Counted from the first letter of the stretch, positions 17,425 through 26,597 are shown. The stretch is 64,000 nt of DNA from CAIQJJ01 sp964606085 (GCA_964606085.1 CAZSFD010000015.1:1-64000); one strand, 5' to 3'. The notes: generated by a model not told the origin, from the sequence alone. Numbers and translations are program-made.

Positions 17425-17586
17425 CGCAATGAAGATGGTGTTCAAAAAAAGCGTGTTGTAGGTGATCCGCTCCACCACGTTCGATTTGAACAAAAACTCG
17501 AAATTTTTGAACCCCACCCACTCACTGCCGAACAACCCCTTGTTGGCCTTAAAATTTTTGAAGGCAATGATGATACCCCCCATCAT
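17425..17586 (-). pseudogene. Fragment of a sugar ABC transporter permease
   Basis: Fifty-four codons read 'MMGGIIIAFKNFKANKGLFG', 'SEWVGFKNFEFLF' and 'ITYNTLFLNTIFIA', which match the first periplasmic loop and second membrane segment of LplB/UgpA-type carbohydrate permeases. The first membrane segment and everything after 'IFIA' are missing. An AAGGAG-like site happens to precede the first ATG, but the piece cannot make a transporter. With the binding-protein fragment at 10022-10147 it shows that a complete importer once served this locus. Confidence 0.7.
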
Positions 17587-17602
17587 GGTAGCTCCTTGTG
17601 AA

Positions 17603-17611
17603 TGTTATAAT
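17603..17611 (+). promoter_or_regulatory. Extended -10 promoter
   Basis: TGT-TATAAT is a consensus extended -10 about 35-55 bp before the response-regulator gene. It shows that the upstream in-frame ATG at 17598 cannot be the start. Confidence 0.55.
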
Positions 17612-17645
17612 CTTTTTCGCCTCGCCATTGGGCGATTCTACGCCA

Positions 17646-18860
17646 TCTATGCGACATCCTTACGACATGACATCCCTCATTGCTGGCAACGATCTCCTCT
17701 CTGCGCTGCGCCGCGCCCTGCAACATCTTTACGATCCCGCCGAACTGCGCCGCAGCCCACTCTTCGACCTGCTCGGCCAGCCCGCCCCCGCCGACCGGGT
17801 GGCCGGGCTGCGCGGCCTGCTGCAAACGGCCATCCAGGCGATGAAGCCCGATGCCAAAGCCGCCGCCGCTTCCAACGCCCAGCGCAGCTACGACATCCTC
17901 ACCTACCGCTTTATCGAACAATCCAGCCAAAAGGAAGTGGCCGCAGACCTGGCGCTCAGCCTGCGTCAGTTGCAGCGCCTCGAAACCGCCGCCTTGCAGA
18001 GCCTGGCCGAGGCATTGGCTTGCCAATATCACCTGGAATTGACCTGGGATGAGCTTGCGCCGGTGAACGATGCCCCCGTGGATGCCCCGCAAGACCAGGT
18101 CGCGCAAGAACTGGCCTGGCTCAAAAAATCTTACCAGGTTGAAGAAATCAACTTGCGCAGTTTGCTCGAGCCCATTTTTTCCACGCTGGCCGCCCTCCTG
18201 AAAGACACCCCCGTCACCTTCAACTTGCCCGATCCCCTGCCGCCAATCCAGGGTCAGGCCACCAGTTTGCAGCAGGCGTTGCTCAATCTGCTCAGCCTGG
18301 TTGCGCAGGAGAACCCCGGCACGCTGCACCTGACCGCCAGGCCGCACGCCGGGTGCATCCGGCTGGTAATCCAAAGCGCTCCCCAGCCGCTTGTAACCCT
18401 GACCGATGAAAATATGACGCTGGCCCGGCAGCTTTTCGCCCTATCGGGGGCAAAGCTCAGCATTCAACCGCCGCCAGATTTCACAATACAGGTGGATTTT
18501 CTACCCCTGGGGCAGGCGTTGATCCTCGTGGTAGACGACAATCAGGATACCCTGCTACTGCTGGAACGCTACCTGGCCGGCAGCGGCTACCAATTCCTGG
18601 GAATACGTGAACCCCAGGCGGTACTCCCCCTGCTCGAAAAGCAGCACCCGAAGGTGATCTTGCTCGATGTCATGCTGCCTGGCAGCGATGGCTGGATCCT
18701 GCTGGCGCAGATCAAGCAACACCCGGCTGGCCCCGAAACCCATGTGATCATCAGCACGATTTTGCCGCAAGAACAACTGGCGCGCACCCTGGGGGCCGAT
18801 GCCTTTTTACGCAAACCCTTCACCCGCGAAGAACTGCTGCGCACGTTGGCCCAATTCTGA
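17646..18860 (+). CDS. Response-regulator protein with HTH and degenerate kinase region
   Basis: A protein of about 404 residues. The first 130 residues include a sigma-region-4-like helix-turn-helix ('SYDILTYRFIEQSSQKEVAA' then 'LALSLRQLQRLETAAL'). The middle (about 190-285) resembles a worn histidine-kinase ATPase domain lacking clear N and G boxes. The C-terminus is a complete receiver domain: 'ILVVDDNQDT', phosphate-accepting aspartate in 'VILLDVMLPGSDGW', and the lysine in 'FLRKPF'. The order HTH-ATPase-like-receiver is unusual. Start at 17646 (or ATG 17667), downstream of the -10 at 17606. Convergent with a hybrid histidine kinase; whether the two are partners is inference. Confidence 0.75.
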   Translation, partial: SMRHPYDMTSLIAGNDLLSALRRALQHLYDPAELRRSPLFDLLGQPAPADRVAGLRGLLQTAIQAMKPDAKAAAASNAQRSYDILTYRFIEQSSQKEVAADLALSLRQLQRLETAALQSLAEALACQYHLELTWDELAPVNDAPVDAPQDQVAQELAWLKKSYQVEEINLRSLLEPIFSTLAALLKDTPVTFNLPDPLPPIQGQATSLQQALLNLLSLVAQENPGTLHLTARPHAGCIRLVIQSAPQPLVTLTDENMTLARQLFALSGAKLSIQPPPDFTIQVDFLPLGQALILVVDDNQDTLLLLERYLAGSGYQFLGIREPQAVLPLLEKQHPKVILLDVMLPGSDGWILLAQIKQHPAGPETHVIISTILPQEQLARTLGADAFLRKPFTREELLRTLAQF

Positions 18861-18864
18861 TGGG

Positions 18865-18924
18865 TAGGGTAAGCTGTCGAGTTTGCCCCTTCGCTCGAAA
18901 GGGCAAACTCGACAGTTTGCCCTA
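18865..18924. terminator. Long hairpin, probable bidirectional terminator
   Basis: Arms 18865-18888 and 18901-18924 are 24 bp with two mismatches around a 12-bp loop. It sits between two convergent genes. There is no clear T-tract, and the sequence (core GTCGAGTTTGCCC) looks like a dispersed repeat serving this role. Confidence 0.6.
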
Positions 18925-18938
18925 CAACCTTTGGGGGG

Positions 18939-21134
18939 TTAACGCCCAGGCGATAGAATGCCGCTCAACGCCTCCACACACGTCAACACCTGGCGCGTCG
19001 TCAACCCGCCGCCGCGCGCCACTGCCAGGATATTGCTGGCAATCGGCTGGCCCTGCGGGTCACGCGCCGAAATCAGAATGACCGGAATTTCGCGCACGGC
19101 GGCCAGTTTCTCCCGTTCCTCCAGGAAAGCGAAACCATCCATGCCCGGCATGGTCAGATCGAGCAGAATCGCATCCACTTTTTCCTGCTGAAGGATTTCG
19201 AGCGCCTGGAAACCGTTGCTGGCGCGCAGCACCCGGTAGCCGTGCTGCTCATCGGCCAACATCCGCCGAAAGAGCTGGCGCGCATCGGGTTCGTCATCTA
19301 CAACCAGGATCGTCTCGATCACCCGCCCCAACCCATCCATCGCCGCCAAAAGGGCTTCGCGGCTGATCGGCTTGATTAAGTAATTGGCAACCCCCAGATC
19401 AACGGAGGCTTGTTCAATTCCCGGCAGCGAACACAAGATCGCCGGGACGCCATAGGGCAGGGCGTTGACATCTTTGAAGCGTTCCACTATCTCGTGAATG
19501 CGCACATCGTTCACCAGCAGCGCTCGCCCACCGCCTTGTGCCATTTCGGCCAGGGCGGCATCGAGCGATTGAACGGCGACGATCTCCAATTGGTCGAAGT
19601 AGCGGCTGAATATCTTTTGCATCACATCGCCCTGCTCCACCACCACCAGGCGCGGGCGGGCTTCGGCAGCGGGCAGTTCGGTTACATGGAAGGTTTCGTC
19701 ATACGATTGGTAGGGGGTGAACCAGCGCGCTGGAGATTCTGGCAAGGGTGTAAGGGGGTCAACGGGCAGTTTGAAGTAAAACGTGGTGCCTTGCCCCACG
19801 GCGCTATCCACCCACATTTCGCCATCGTGCAGTTCCACAAAGGCCTTGCTGATACTCAGGCCCAACCCGGTGCCGCCATATTTGCGCCGGATGCTGCCAT
19901 CCACCTGCTGAAACGGCTGAAAGAGCTTGCGCCGGTCTTCCTCAGAAATGCCCAGGCCCGTATCGGCCACGCTGACGATGACCGCGGCGTTATCCTGCCG
20001 GGCCGCCAGGCGCACGCCGCCGTTTTCGGTGAAGCGCCCGGCGTTGCTCAACAGGTTGAGCAGCACTTCGCGAATGCGCGTCCGGTCGCACCACAGCAAA
20101 GGCAAGTCCGGTGGAATTTGCGTTTCCAAATACAGCCCCTTCGACTCAAACAGCGGACGCACCGAAACCACCGCTTCCTGAATAATTTCGGGCAGCGCCG
20201 TGCGCTCTTTGTTCAACGCCATGCGGTCGGCGTCAATCTGGCTCAGGTCGAGAACATCATCAATCAGGTTGGAAAGGTGCTGGCTGTTGCGCAGGATCAC
20301 CTGGAGATCGGCGAGCAACTTGGGCGGGATGTTATCGCCGTAGGTTTCGGGGGTATCGAGCATCGTGCGGCTGAAGCCGATGATCATGTTGAGCGGTGTG
20401 CGTAGTTCGTGGCTGACGTTGGCGACAAATTCTTGCTTGGTGCGGCGTTCGTTTTCGGCTTCGAGGCGCAGCGATTGGGTCAATTGGTTCAGGCGTTTCA
20501 GTTGCGTGTTGACCAGGGTGACATCTTGCAGGGATTGTTGTAACTGCACCTGGAACGTGCGCGCCTGCGAAAGGGCCTCCTGGCTGCTGAAGTAACTCGA
20601 CCACGACCAATGGATCGCCGTCAACAGCGGGCGCAACGTCAGCCAGATCATCCCCACGCTGGCCGCCATCGCCAGGATTGTCACCAGCCGCACCATTGGT
20701 GAGGTAAATGCCAGCATTGGGAGCGGCAGCCACAAGCAGGCCACACTCAACACAATCACCCCCAATCCCCACTTCTCCCCCAACAACATCGTCACCAGGC
20801 CAACGGGGATCACCCACAAAAAGATGATCGCTTCCCATTGGCTAAAACCAGCCACCGCCAGCACCGCCGCCCAGGTTCCTGCCACCAGCAGCAGCGAAGC
20901 CCAGCGAAATGAGGCCGCCTGCAAGCGCCACAACCCGGCCATCAGCGCAAACAGGCCCGCCGAAACTCCAATCTCCCACATCGGATCGTTCGTCCAGATC
21001 ACCATCATCAAGACCAATAAACCGCCCAGGCCCAACACGGGTAAGAGCAGCAGCAGCGTTTCGCGCTGCATCTCACGCGCCAGCGCCAACGTTTTTTCTT
21101 GCCAATCGGACGGAAAGGGGTTGGTCGTTGTCAT
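18939..21134 (-). CDS. Hybrid membrane histidine kinase with two receiver domains
   Basis: A 731-residue sensor kinase. The first 190 residues hold about six hydrophobic segments. A coiled linker leads to HisKA with the phospho-histidine in 'VANVSHELRTPLNMIIGF', then HATPase with 'NLLSNAGRFTENG', 'VADTGLGISEEDRRKLFQPF' and 'GGTGLGLSISKAFVELH'. The first receiver-like domain (about 505-610) looks degenerate, with 'ALLVNDVRIHE' at the acceptor position. The second is typical, with 'ILVVDDEPDARQLF' and 'AILLDLTMPGMDGF'. The start at 21134 is supported by a GGAGG site; an in-frame ATG at 21152 lacks one. Its receivers may phosphorylate or compete with the convergent neighbour. Confidence 0.9.
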   Translation of the reverse strand: MTTTNPFPSDWQEKTLALAREMQRETLLLLLPVLGLGGLLVLMMVIWTNDPMWEIGVSAGLFALMAGLWRLQAASFRWASLLLVAGTWAAVLAVAGFSQWEAIIFLWVIPVGLVTMLLGEKWGLGVIVLSVACLWLPLPMLAFTSPMVRLVTILAMAASVGMIWLTLRPLLTAIHWSWSSYFSSQEALSQARTFQVQLQQSLQDVTLVNTQLKRLNQLTQSLRLEAENERRTKQEFVANVSHELRTPLNMIIGFSRTMLDTPETYGDNIPPKLLADLQVILRNSQHLSNLIDDVLDLSQIDADRMALNKERTALPEIIQEAVVSVRPLFESKGLYLETQIPPDLPLLWCDRTRIREVLLNLLSNAGRFTENGGVRLAARQDNAAVIVSVADTGLGISEEDRRKLFQPFQQVDGSIRRKYGGTGLGLSISKAFVELHDGEMWVDSAVGQGTTFYFKLPVDPLTPLPESPARWFTPYQSYDETFHVTELPAAEARPRLVVVEQGDVMQKIFSRYFDQLEIVAVQSLDAALAEMAQGGGRALLVNDVRIHEIVERFKDVNALPYGVPAILCSLPGIEQASVDLGVANYLIKPISREALLAAMDGLGRVIETILVVDDEPDARQLFRRMLADEQHGYRVLRASNGFQALEILQQEKVDAILLDLTMPGMDGFAFLEEREKLAAVREIPVILISARDPQGQPIASNILAVARGGGLTTRQVLTCVEALSGILSPGR

Positions 21135-21292
21135 CTTCAGCCTCCGGCACAAGGGTGGAGGCCAAAGAATAACACAAAATCAGCGCGCCTATTGGACTTC
21201 TGTGCTGACGGTATCTCCCGCCGCCTCGGCCTGAGTGGTCGTTGCAGTATTTCACCTGGAAACAGCCACAGAGTCACAGAGTTATTTTCAAG

Positions 21293-21914
21293 TCAACACG
21301 GTTTGCCGATTTCGGCGTTTTGCTCTTCCACGGCATACAGCGCATCGAGCATGAACAGCAGCGTTTTCTCGCCCAGGTGCGGGTGGCCGATCAGGTCTAC
21401 CAGGGGGCTGTAACTGCCCATCGGCGATTGCGGCCAGGCTCAGCCGGGGCCAGCATCGAATGTATGGGCGGCTACGAAGCCGTGCAGGTTAGCTCCCTGG
21501 GGGCATTCATTGTTGACTCGCCGTCCAAATCGGACATGATCGTGCCGAAGTGGTTTTTGGCGGCCAGAGTCACCCCGGCCAGACTGTGACCTTTGAGCGA
21601 GGCCATGTTGATCATATAAGCGGCTTCGGTGACGACGGTGGGCAAGTAAGTGGCGTTGCCCTGCACATCCACCGACCATTGGATTTGGGAATTAGGGTCG
21701 CGCTGGCAGGCCTCGCGCCCATCGCCGCCGCTGAAATCGGGGAAGCGCACGCCCTGTATTTCAATGCCCTGGCACAGGTTGAGGATGGCATTGGGCATGT
21801 AGCGCACGGCATCATACACCACAATGTCAGTGGGCTTCACACCCGCAGCGATCAATTGCTTGAGCAGCGCCAGGATCATGTGCGGCGACGAAAAGCAGTT
21901 GTTTTTGTAACATC
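21293..21914 (-). pseudogene. DUF362-family protein remnant
   Basis: The sequence matches DUF362 proteins ('ALLKQLIAAGVKPTDIVVYD', 'INMASLKGHSLAGVTLAAKN', then in another frame 'GANLHGFVAAHTFDAG' and 'MGSYSPLVDLIGHPHLGEKT'). It has a frameshift near 21495 and a TGA after 'DAGPG'. Its 5' end stops at the left inverted repeat of the insertion element, so the element interrupted or deleted the gene. DUF362 proteins are often iron-sulfur-linked; no function is left here. Confidence 0.75.
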
Positions 21915-21938
21915 GACTCCACTGCAAAAACTCGCTCT

Positions 21939-23216
21939 TTAACAACCCAAGAGAAGGCTGGAAACCGGCCTGGGCAGGAAAAAACGCCACCCGAAGGCCC
22001 GAAAAATGCCGAAAAAAGAATCCGCCGATGCGTCCTGGGCGGTTTCTTGCCCGTTTTGGGCGTCTTTGCCCTGCTTTCCCCCTGATTTGGCCTCCAACAG
22101 GTAGCGTCGAATACGCCGGATATTGGTCATGGCGGCGGAACCGATCATCAGGCAGGTTACCCGGAATTTGCCTCGCACCGGGACTTGCGCATCTGGGTAG
22201 GGCAGTTTGACGCAGCGCACGGTGGCTTCGACGGCGGAGCGCAGAGCTTGCCCTGAGCTTGCCGAAGGGTTGCCGCTTTCTTGCTGGCGTTCTCGGCTCT
22301 TGCGGCGGCGTTGTGCGGCACGTGCCTCGGCCAGGGTGAAGCGTACGCGTGGCCGGGGGGTAGGTGGCGTCCGGATCGTCGGGCGATTGCAGGCTGTCGG
22401 CGCTCAGTTCGTCGTTGGCTTTGACCGCGACTTTGGCGGCGGCGTAGCGGAAGTGGTCGCCGAAGGCGCGGGCCAACACCTCGTAGCCATCTTCCTTGCC
22501 GTAACCCGCTTCCAGGTCGGTCAGCAGCCGGGCCATGAAGTCGCCGATGATTTGCAGCCGCGGGGCAACTTCGTCTTTCTTCAGGTGGTAGACGTACTGC
22601 CCGGCGTGGCCTTTGAGATAGGGAGCGAAATCATCGGCCAGGCGCACCTGATCGGTCTCGTTCAGCATCCGGTGCGTGCGCTGCAGCACCGTCACCAGCA
22701 GTTGCACCCGCCCAAATGCCGGATGTTGCTGGCGATCTGGAAGCTATCCATGCGCTGCTTGCCCGTTTTTAGCTCGTAAGCCGCCAACTGCTGATCGGTA
22801 ATTTGCTCGAAGGCTTTTTCAATCAGATTTTCCCCCGTCTGCTGCATGTGCTGACTGATGCGCCAGCGAAAATTGTACAGCGAACGCAGGTCAAAATACC
22901 CTACGTCCAACTGATGCAGGCCCAACGCATAGCGCACCTGGATGTCGTAGCAGTAGTGGTCGTACAATTCCTGGTCGCTCCAGCCGTTGCCTGCTTTGAG
23001 AAATTCCAGCCCCACCATCACGTTGACGGGCTCATTGGGCCGCGACGGGCAGTTCGCATACAGCACGGCAAAGGGCTTTTCGTCAATGCGGCAGAAGATG
23101 TCCCGATAGAACACACCCGCCCATGAGTCTTCCAGGCGAATACGCAGAATATCAGGCAACTCATCGGCATTGCGGATGAAGGGGATTTGCAGGTGGGCGA
23201 AATTGGGTTTGAACAT
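21939..23216 (-). pseudogene. IS1182-type transposase, frameshifted and internally deleted
   Basis: The N-terminal 170 residues are intact ('GVFYRDIFCRIDEKPFAVLY', 'MVGLEFLKAGNGWSDQELYD', 'LRSLYNFRWRISQHM'). A frameshift near 22700 leads to 'MLNETDQVRLADDFAPYLKG' and 'SPDDPDAT'. The DDE catalytic core is deleted. The C-terminus resumes in another frame with 'LRSAVEATVRCVKLP', 'PVRGKFRVTCLMIGSAAMTN' and 'IRRIRRYLLEA'. It cannot be active. A dispersed repeat (22251-22269) is embedded in frame in the C-terminal part. Confidence 0.8.
22251..22269. repeat. CCCTGAGCTTGCCGAAGGG repeat inside transposase
   Basis: A near-palindromic dispersed repeat. In the transposase frame it encodes part of 'GNPSASSGQALRSAVEATV', where relatives would read directly into 'LRSAVEATV'. 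Confidence 0.65.
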
Positions 23217-23322
23217 GGCTGGGCCTCCGGTGAATGAGATGGCCCAAGTATATTAAAGAATTGCCCCTTTGAGGAGGGGGCAATTTGGGTAAGATTTGTC
23301 CCCTCGTTTTTGCAGTGGAGTC

Positions 23323-23751
23323 AGATAATATCTATAAAATAAAGCATTGGAAACTCCAAAAACCAAAAATGCCCGCCAGGGCATTACGACCCAGCCAGCC
23401 CCCCAAACAGCAACCTCACACCTGTTCTCCATCCCCCAAACAAAAGAGCGTTGTGGCAAAAGTTGTGGGTGCTTATTTGCAGGCGGCTGCATCTGAGATG
23501 CCCGCCTGAGCGATCTATCCCCCGGCGGATGGCGAAGCCTCCTGAGCGCAGTCGCAGGATGCGGTCTTGATCAGGCGTTTTCTCGCCCACCGTGTCCTGC
23601 GACTACGCTCCGCACACATCATCCAAACAGTCTTCGCCTTACCAGCCCGCTTCAGCGGGCGGTCCCAATCGGCCAAGACGATGTTCCTCGCCGGACGGGA
23701 CTATCGCCCGGCGGTCCCAATCGTCAACACGCTTCCTCCCCCGGCGGCACC
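23323..23751. other. Intergenic region of repeats between IS and valS
   Basis: No gene was recognised in this 429-bp stretch. It holds several palindromes: ATGCCCGCCAGGGCAT at 23369-23384; an inverted pair GAGCGCAGTCGCAGGA (23544-23559) and its one-mismatch complement (23595-23610); GCCCGCTTCAGCGGGC near 23645; and a directly repeated GCGGTCCCAATCG near 23658 and 23713. The last hairpins lie just after the valS stop and may end its transcript. Confidence 0.55.
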
Positions 23752-26517
23752 TCATCCCCCCAACTGCGCCCGCAGCTTCTCCGCCGTCTCCTGGAACGCC
23801 GCCAGCTTCTCGCGCTCCTTCTGCACCACCGCCGCCGGCGCCTTGTTAGCAAAATCGCTGCCCAGCAACTTCTCCAGCCGGGCCACCTGGCCGCTCACAT
23901 CGGCCAATTCCTTCTCCAGGCGAGCGCGCTCCTCGGCGGGGTCCACCAGTTCGGCCAGCGGCAGGTAAATTTCGATGCCGCCCGCGACGAGCGAGATGTG
24001 GCCTTCGGGCTTGGTGGCGAGAGACTCGTGCAGCGTGATGCGCGTTTCGTCCAGGCCAGCCAGAGAAGCGAGAATTTTGCGGTCGTCGGTCAGGCTGTGA
24101 TAGATGCCGTGGTTGGCCTCGTGCGAGGCCACGAAAGTGCAGGCCAGGCGTTGGCTCGGCTTCACATTCTTCTCAGCCCGCAGGTTGCGAATCGCCCGCA
24201 CCACCTCTTGCAGCAGGCGGAAGTTGGCGATATTTTCTTCTTCCCAACCGGCGTCAGCCAGCGGTTCGGGCCACTGCGCCATAATCAGCGCCGCTTCCCA
24301 CGCCCCGCTGTGCGGCAGGATGCGCGGCGAATGCGCCTGGCAGGCCGCCTTCAGGTGGCCCCACAGTTCCTCGGTCACGAAGGGGGTAAAGGGGTGCAGC
24401 AGGCGCAAAACAGCATCGAACACGCGGGCGGCCAGGTCAGCCGTGTAGAAGGCGCGGTCGCGGCCAATGGCTGTGCCATTGGCTGCTTCGGCAATCTGCA
24501 ATTTGGCAATTTCGAGATACCAATCGGCAAACTCGCTCCAGAAGAAATCGTAAATCAGCCGCCCCGCCTCGCCATATTGGAAGTTCTGGAACAGGCGCTC
24601 CACATCGCGGGTCAACGCTTTCAGGCGGCCAAAGATGAAGGCATCGGCCAGTGTCCAGGCCGGTTCGCCTTGCGGTGCGGAGGGTGACTGCTCGATCAAC
24701 CCGATGATCAACCGCCCGGCGTTCCACAGCTTATTGGCAAAGTTGCGGTTGGCCTCCACCTTTTTCAGGCTCAGGTTCATATCATTGCCGGGCGTCGAAC
24801 CCACCAGCAGCGTAAAGCGCAGCGCATCGGTGCCCAGTTCATCCATCACCGGCAGCGGGTCAATCACATTGCCATAGCTCTTACTCATCTTGCGGCCATG
24901 CTCGTCACGGATCAGGCCATGCAGGTAAACCGTGTGGAAGGGGATTTCGCCCGTGTATTCCAGCCCGCTCATAATCATGCGCGCCACCCAGAAGAACAGA
25001 ATGTCGTAGCCGGTTTCCATGTAGCTGGTGGGGTAGAAATACTTCAGGTCGGGCGTCTCTTCGGGCCAGCCCAGCGTGGAAAACGGCCACAAGCCCGAAG
25101 AAAACCACGTATCCAGCACATCGGGGTCTTGTGCGATGTTGGCGCTGCCGCAGTGGGCGCAGGCCGTGGGGTCATGGCGGGCCACGGTCATCTTGCCGCA
25201 CGCCGCGCAGTACCACACCGGGATGCGGTGTCCCCACCACAGTTGGCGGCTGATGCACCAATCTTTGATATTTTCCAGCCAGTTGAAATAGACCTTCTCG
25301 AAGCGTTCGGGGACGATCTTGATCCGTCCGTCTTTGACTGCCGCCAACCCCGCCTCGGCCAGGGGTTGGATGCTAACGAACCACTGCTCCGAAACCATCG
25401 GCTCGACGATCTCGCCGCCGCGCTGCGAACGCGGCACATTGAGCGTGTAATCCTGCTCCTTGATCACCAGCCCGGCAGCGCGCATATCTTCCCACAGCTT
25501 CTTGCGGCACTCGAAGCGATCCAGCCCTTCATAAGGCCCACCAACGGCGGTCACTTTGGCCTCGCGGTCGAGCATCGAAAGGATCGGCAGCCCGTGGCGC
25601 TGGCCGATGATGTAGTCGTTGGGGTCGTGTCCAGGCGTGATCTTCAGCGCCCCCGTGCCGAACTCGCGGTCAACGTAGTCATCGGCAATCACCGGGATTG
25701 CGCGTCCCAGCATGGGGACGATCACCTTCTTGCCAATGAACGCCTGGTAGCGTGGGTCTTCGGGATGCACCGCCACGGCCGTATCGCCCAAAATCGTCTC
25801 CGGGCGGGTGGTGGCGACGGGGATGTAGGCTGTGTTCAAGACTTCCGAAGTCTCAAAGACTTCGGAAGTCTCTTGAGCCAGCATGTACTTGAAGAAATAC
25901 AGCTTGCCCGGCTCTTCCGAATATTCCACTTCCAAATCCGATACCGCCGTCTTCAACCCCGGCGACCAGTTGATCAGCCGCGGCCCGCGGTAGATCAGGC
26001 CCTTCTCATACAGGCGCACGAAGGCTTCACGCACCGCCTTCGACAGGCCCTCATCCAGCGTGAAGCGCTCGCGTTCCCAATCGCACGAGGCCCCCAGGCG
26101 GCGGATTTGTTTGGTGATGATGCCGCCGTACTTGGCCTTCCATTCCCAGGTGCGGCGCAAAAACTCCTCACGCCCCACCTCCTCCCGCGACGTGCCTTCG
26201 CGTCGCAGCATCTTCTCCACCTGAAGCTGCGTGGCAATGCCAGCGTGGTCGCTGCCCGGCACCCACAGCGTGGGCATGCCCTTCATGCGGTGGTAGCGGA
26301 TCATCAAATCTTCCATCGAAACGAACATGGCGTGGCCCAGGTGCAGTTCACCGGTCACATTGGGCGGCGGGATGCTGATGACGAAGGGCTTTTTGTGCGG
26401 GTCGTGGCCGGGCTGGTTGGGGTCGTTGGTCGGCTTGAAGTAGCCGTTTTGTTCCCACCATGCGTAAATGCGTTGTTCGGTGGCTTTGAAATCGTAAGTC
26501 TTGGGTAGGTCGGTCAT
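23752..26517 (-). CDS. valS: Valyl-tRNA synthetase
   Basis: Charges tRNA-Val with valine and edits mischarged threonine. The 921-residue protein has the class I signatures 'HLGH' (in 'GELHLGHAMF') and 'KMSKS' (in 'GRKMSKSYGN'), the editing-domain core 'VATTRPETILGDTAVAVHPE', a zinc-ribbon-like segment with CxxC pairs ('CAACG' and 'CAHCG'), and the C-terminal coiled coil typical of ValS. The start at 26517 has GGAG seven bases upstream; an in-frame ATG further up at 26586 lies in repeat sequence and is rejected. Residues about 215-226, just before the editing core, are a repeat-encoded 'ETSEVFETSEV'. A remnant TA locus lies upstream. Confidence 0.96.
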   Translation of the reverse strand: MTDLPKTYDFKATEQRIYAWWEQNGYFKPTNDPNQPGHDPHKKPFVISIPPPNVTGELHLGHAMFVSMEDLMIRYHRMKGMPTLWVPGSDHAGIATQLQVEKMLRREGTSREEVGREEFLRRTWEWKAKYGGIITKQIRRLGASCDWERERFTLDEGLSKAVREAFVRLYEKGLIYRGPRLINWSPGLKTAVSDLEVEYSEEPGKLYFFKYMLAQETSEVFETSEVLNTAYIPVATTRPETILGDTAVAVHPEDPRYQAFIGKKVIVPMLGRAIPVIADDYVDREFGTGALKITPGHDPNDYIIGQRHGLPILSMLDREAKVTAVGGPYEGLDRFECRKKLWEDMRAAGLVIKEQDYTLNVPRSQRGGEIVEPMVSEQWFVSIQPLAEAGLAAVKDGRIKIVPERFEKVYFNWLENIKDWCISRQLWWGHRIPVWYCAACGKMTVARHDPTACAHCGSANIAQDPDVLDTWFSSGLWPFSTLGWPEETPDLKYFYPTSYMETGYDILFFWVARMIMSGLEYTGEIPFHTVYLHGLIRDEHGRKMSKSYGNVIDPLPVMDELGTDALRFTLLVGSTPGNDMNLSLKKVEANRNFANKLWNAGRLIIGLIEQSPSAPQGEPAWTLADAFIFGRLKALTRDVERLFQNFQYGEAGRLIYDFFWSEFADWYLEIAKLQIAEAANGTAIGRDRAFYTADLAARVFDAVLRLLHPFTPFVTEELWGHLKAACQAHSPRILPHSGAWEAALIMAQWPEPLADAGWEEENIANFRLLQEVVRAIRNLRAEKNVKPSQRLACTFVASHEANHGIYHSLTDDRKILASLAGLDETRITLHESLATKPEGHISLVAGGIEIYLPLAELVDPAEERARLEKELADVSGQVARLEKLLGSDFANKAPAAVVQKEREKLAAFQETAEKLRAQLGG
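25839..25871. repeat. Tandem AGACTTCCGAAGTCT palindromes inside valS
   Basis: Two 15-bp palindromes (25839-25853 and 25857-25871) with period 18 encode 'ETSEVF' and 'ETSEVL' in frame at the edge of the editing domain. Confidence 0.8.
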
Positions 26518-26532
26518 GGCGTTCTCCGGGAG

Positions 26533-26597
26533 GAAGGTTGGAAGGTTGAAAGTTGAAGGTTGGCAGGTCAGACCTGCAACTTTCAACCTTCAACCTT
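26533..26597. repeat. AAGGTTGAA tandem/inverted repeat upstream of valS
   Basis: Period-7/8 units of GGAAGGTT/GAAAGTTGAAGG are followed by CAGGTCAGACCTG and the complementary CAACTTTCAACCTTCAACCTT, forming a hairpin. It fills the valS-vapC spacer and encodes the last residues ('NKVEG') of the broken toxin. Confidence 0.65.

Larger units (their letters stand above)
21915..23322 (-). mobile_element. Decayed IS1182-like insertion sequence
   Basis: The element is bounded by perfect 17-bp terminal inverted repeats, GACTCCACTGCAAAAAC at 21915-21931 and its complement at 23306-23322, giving 1408 bp. It contains a broken transposase reading leftward. No clear target duplication is visible, as expected for an old copy. 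It lies at the 5' edge of the DUF362 remnant. Confidence 0.8.

Noticed and set aside
24898..26508. 536-codon open frame antisense to valS
   Set aside because: Shadow of a certain gene; no domain visible.
26518..26586. T-box or other aminoacyl-tRNA-responsive leader before valS
   Set aside because: The spacer is short, made of AAGGTTGAA repeats, and has no T-box sequence (TGGNACCGCG) or specifier-like stem.
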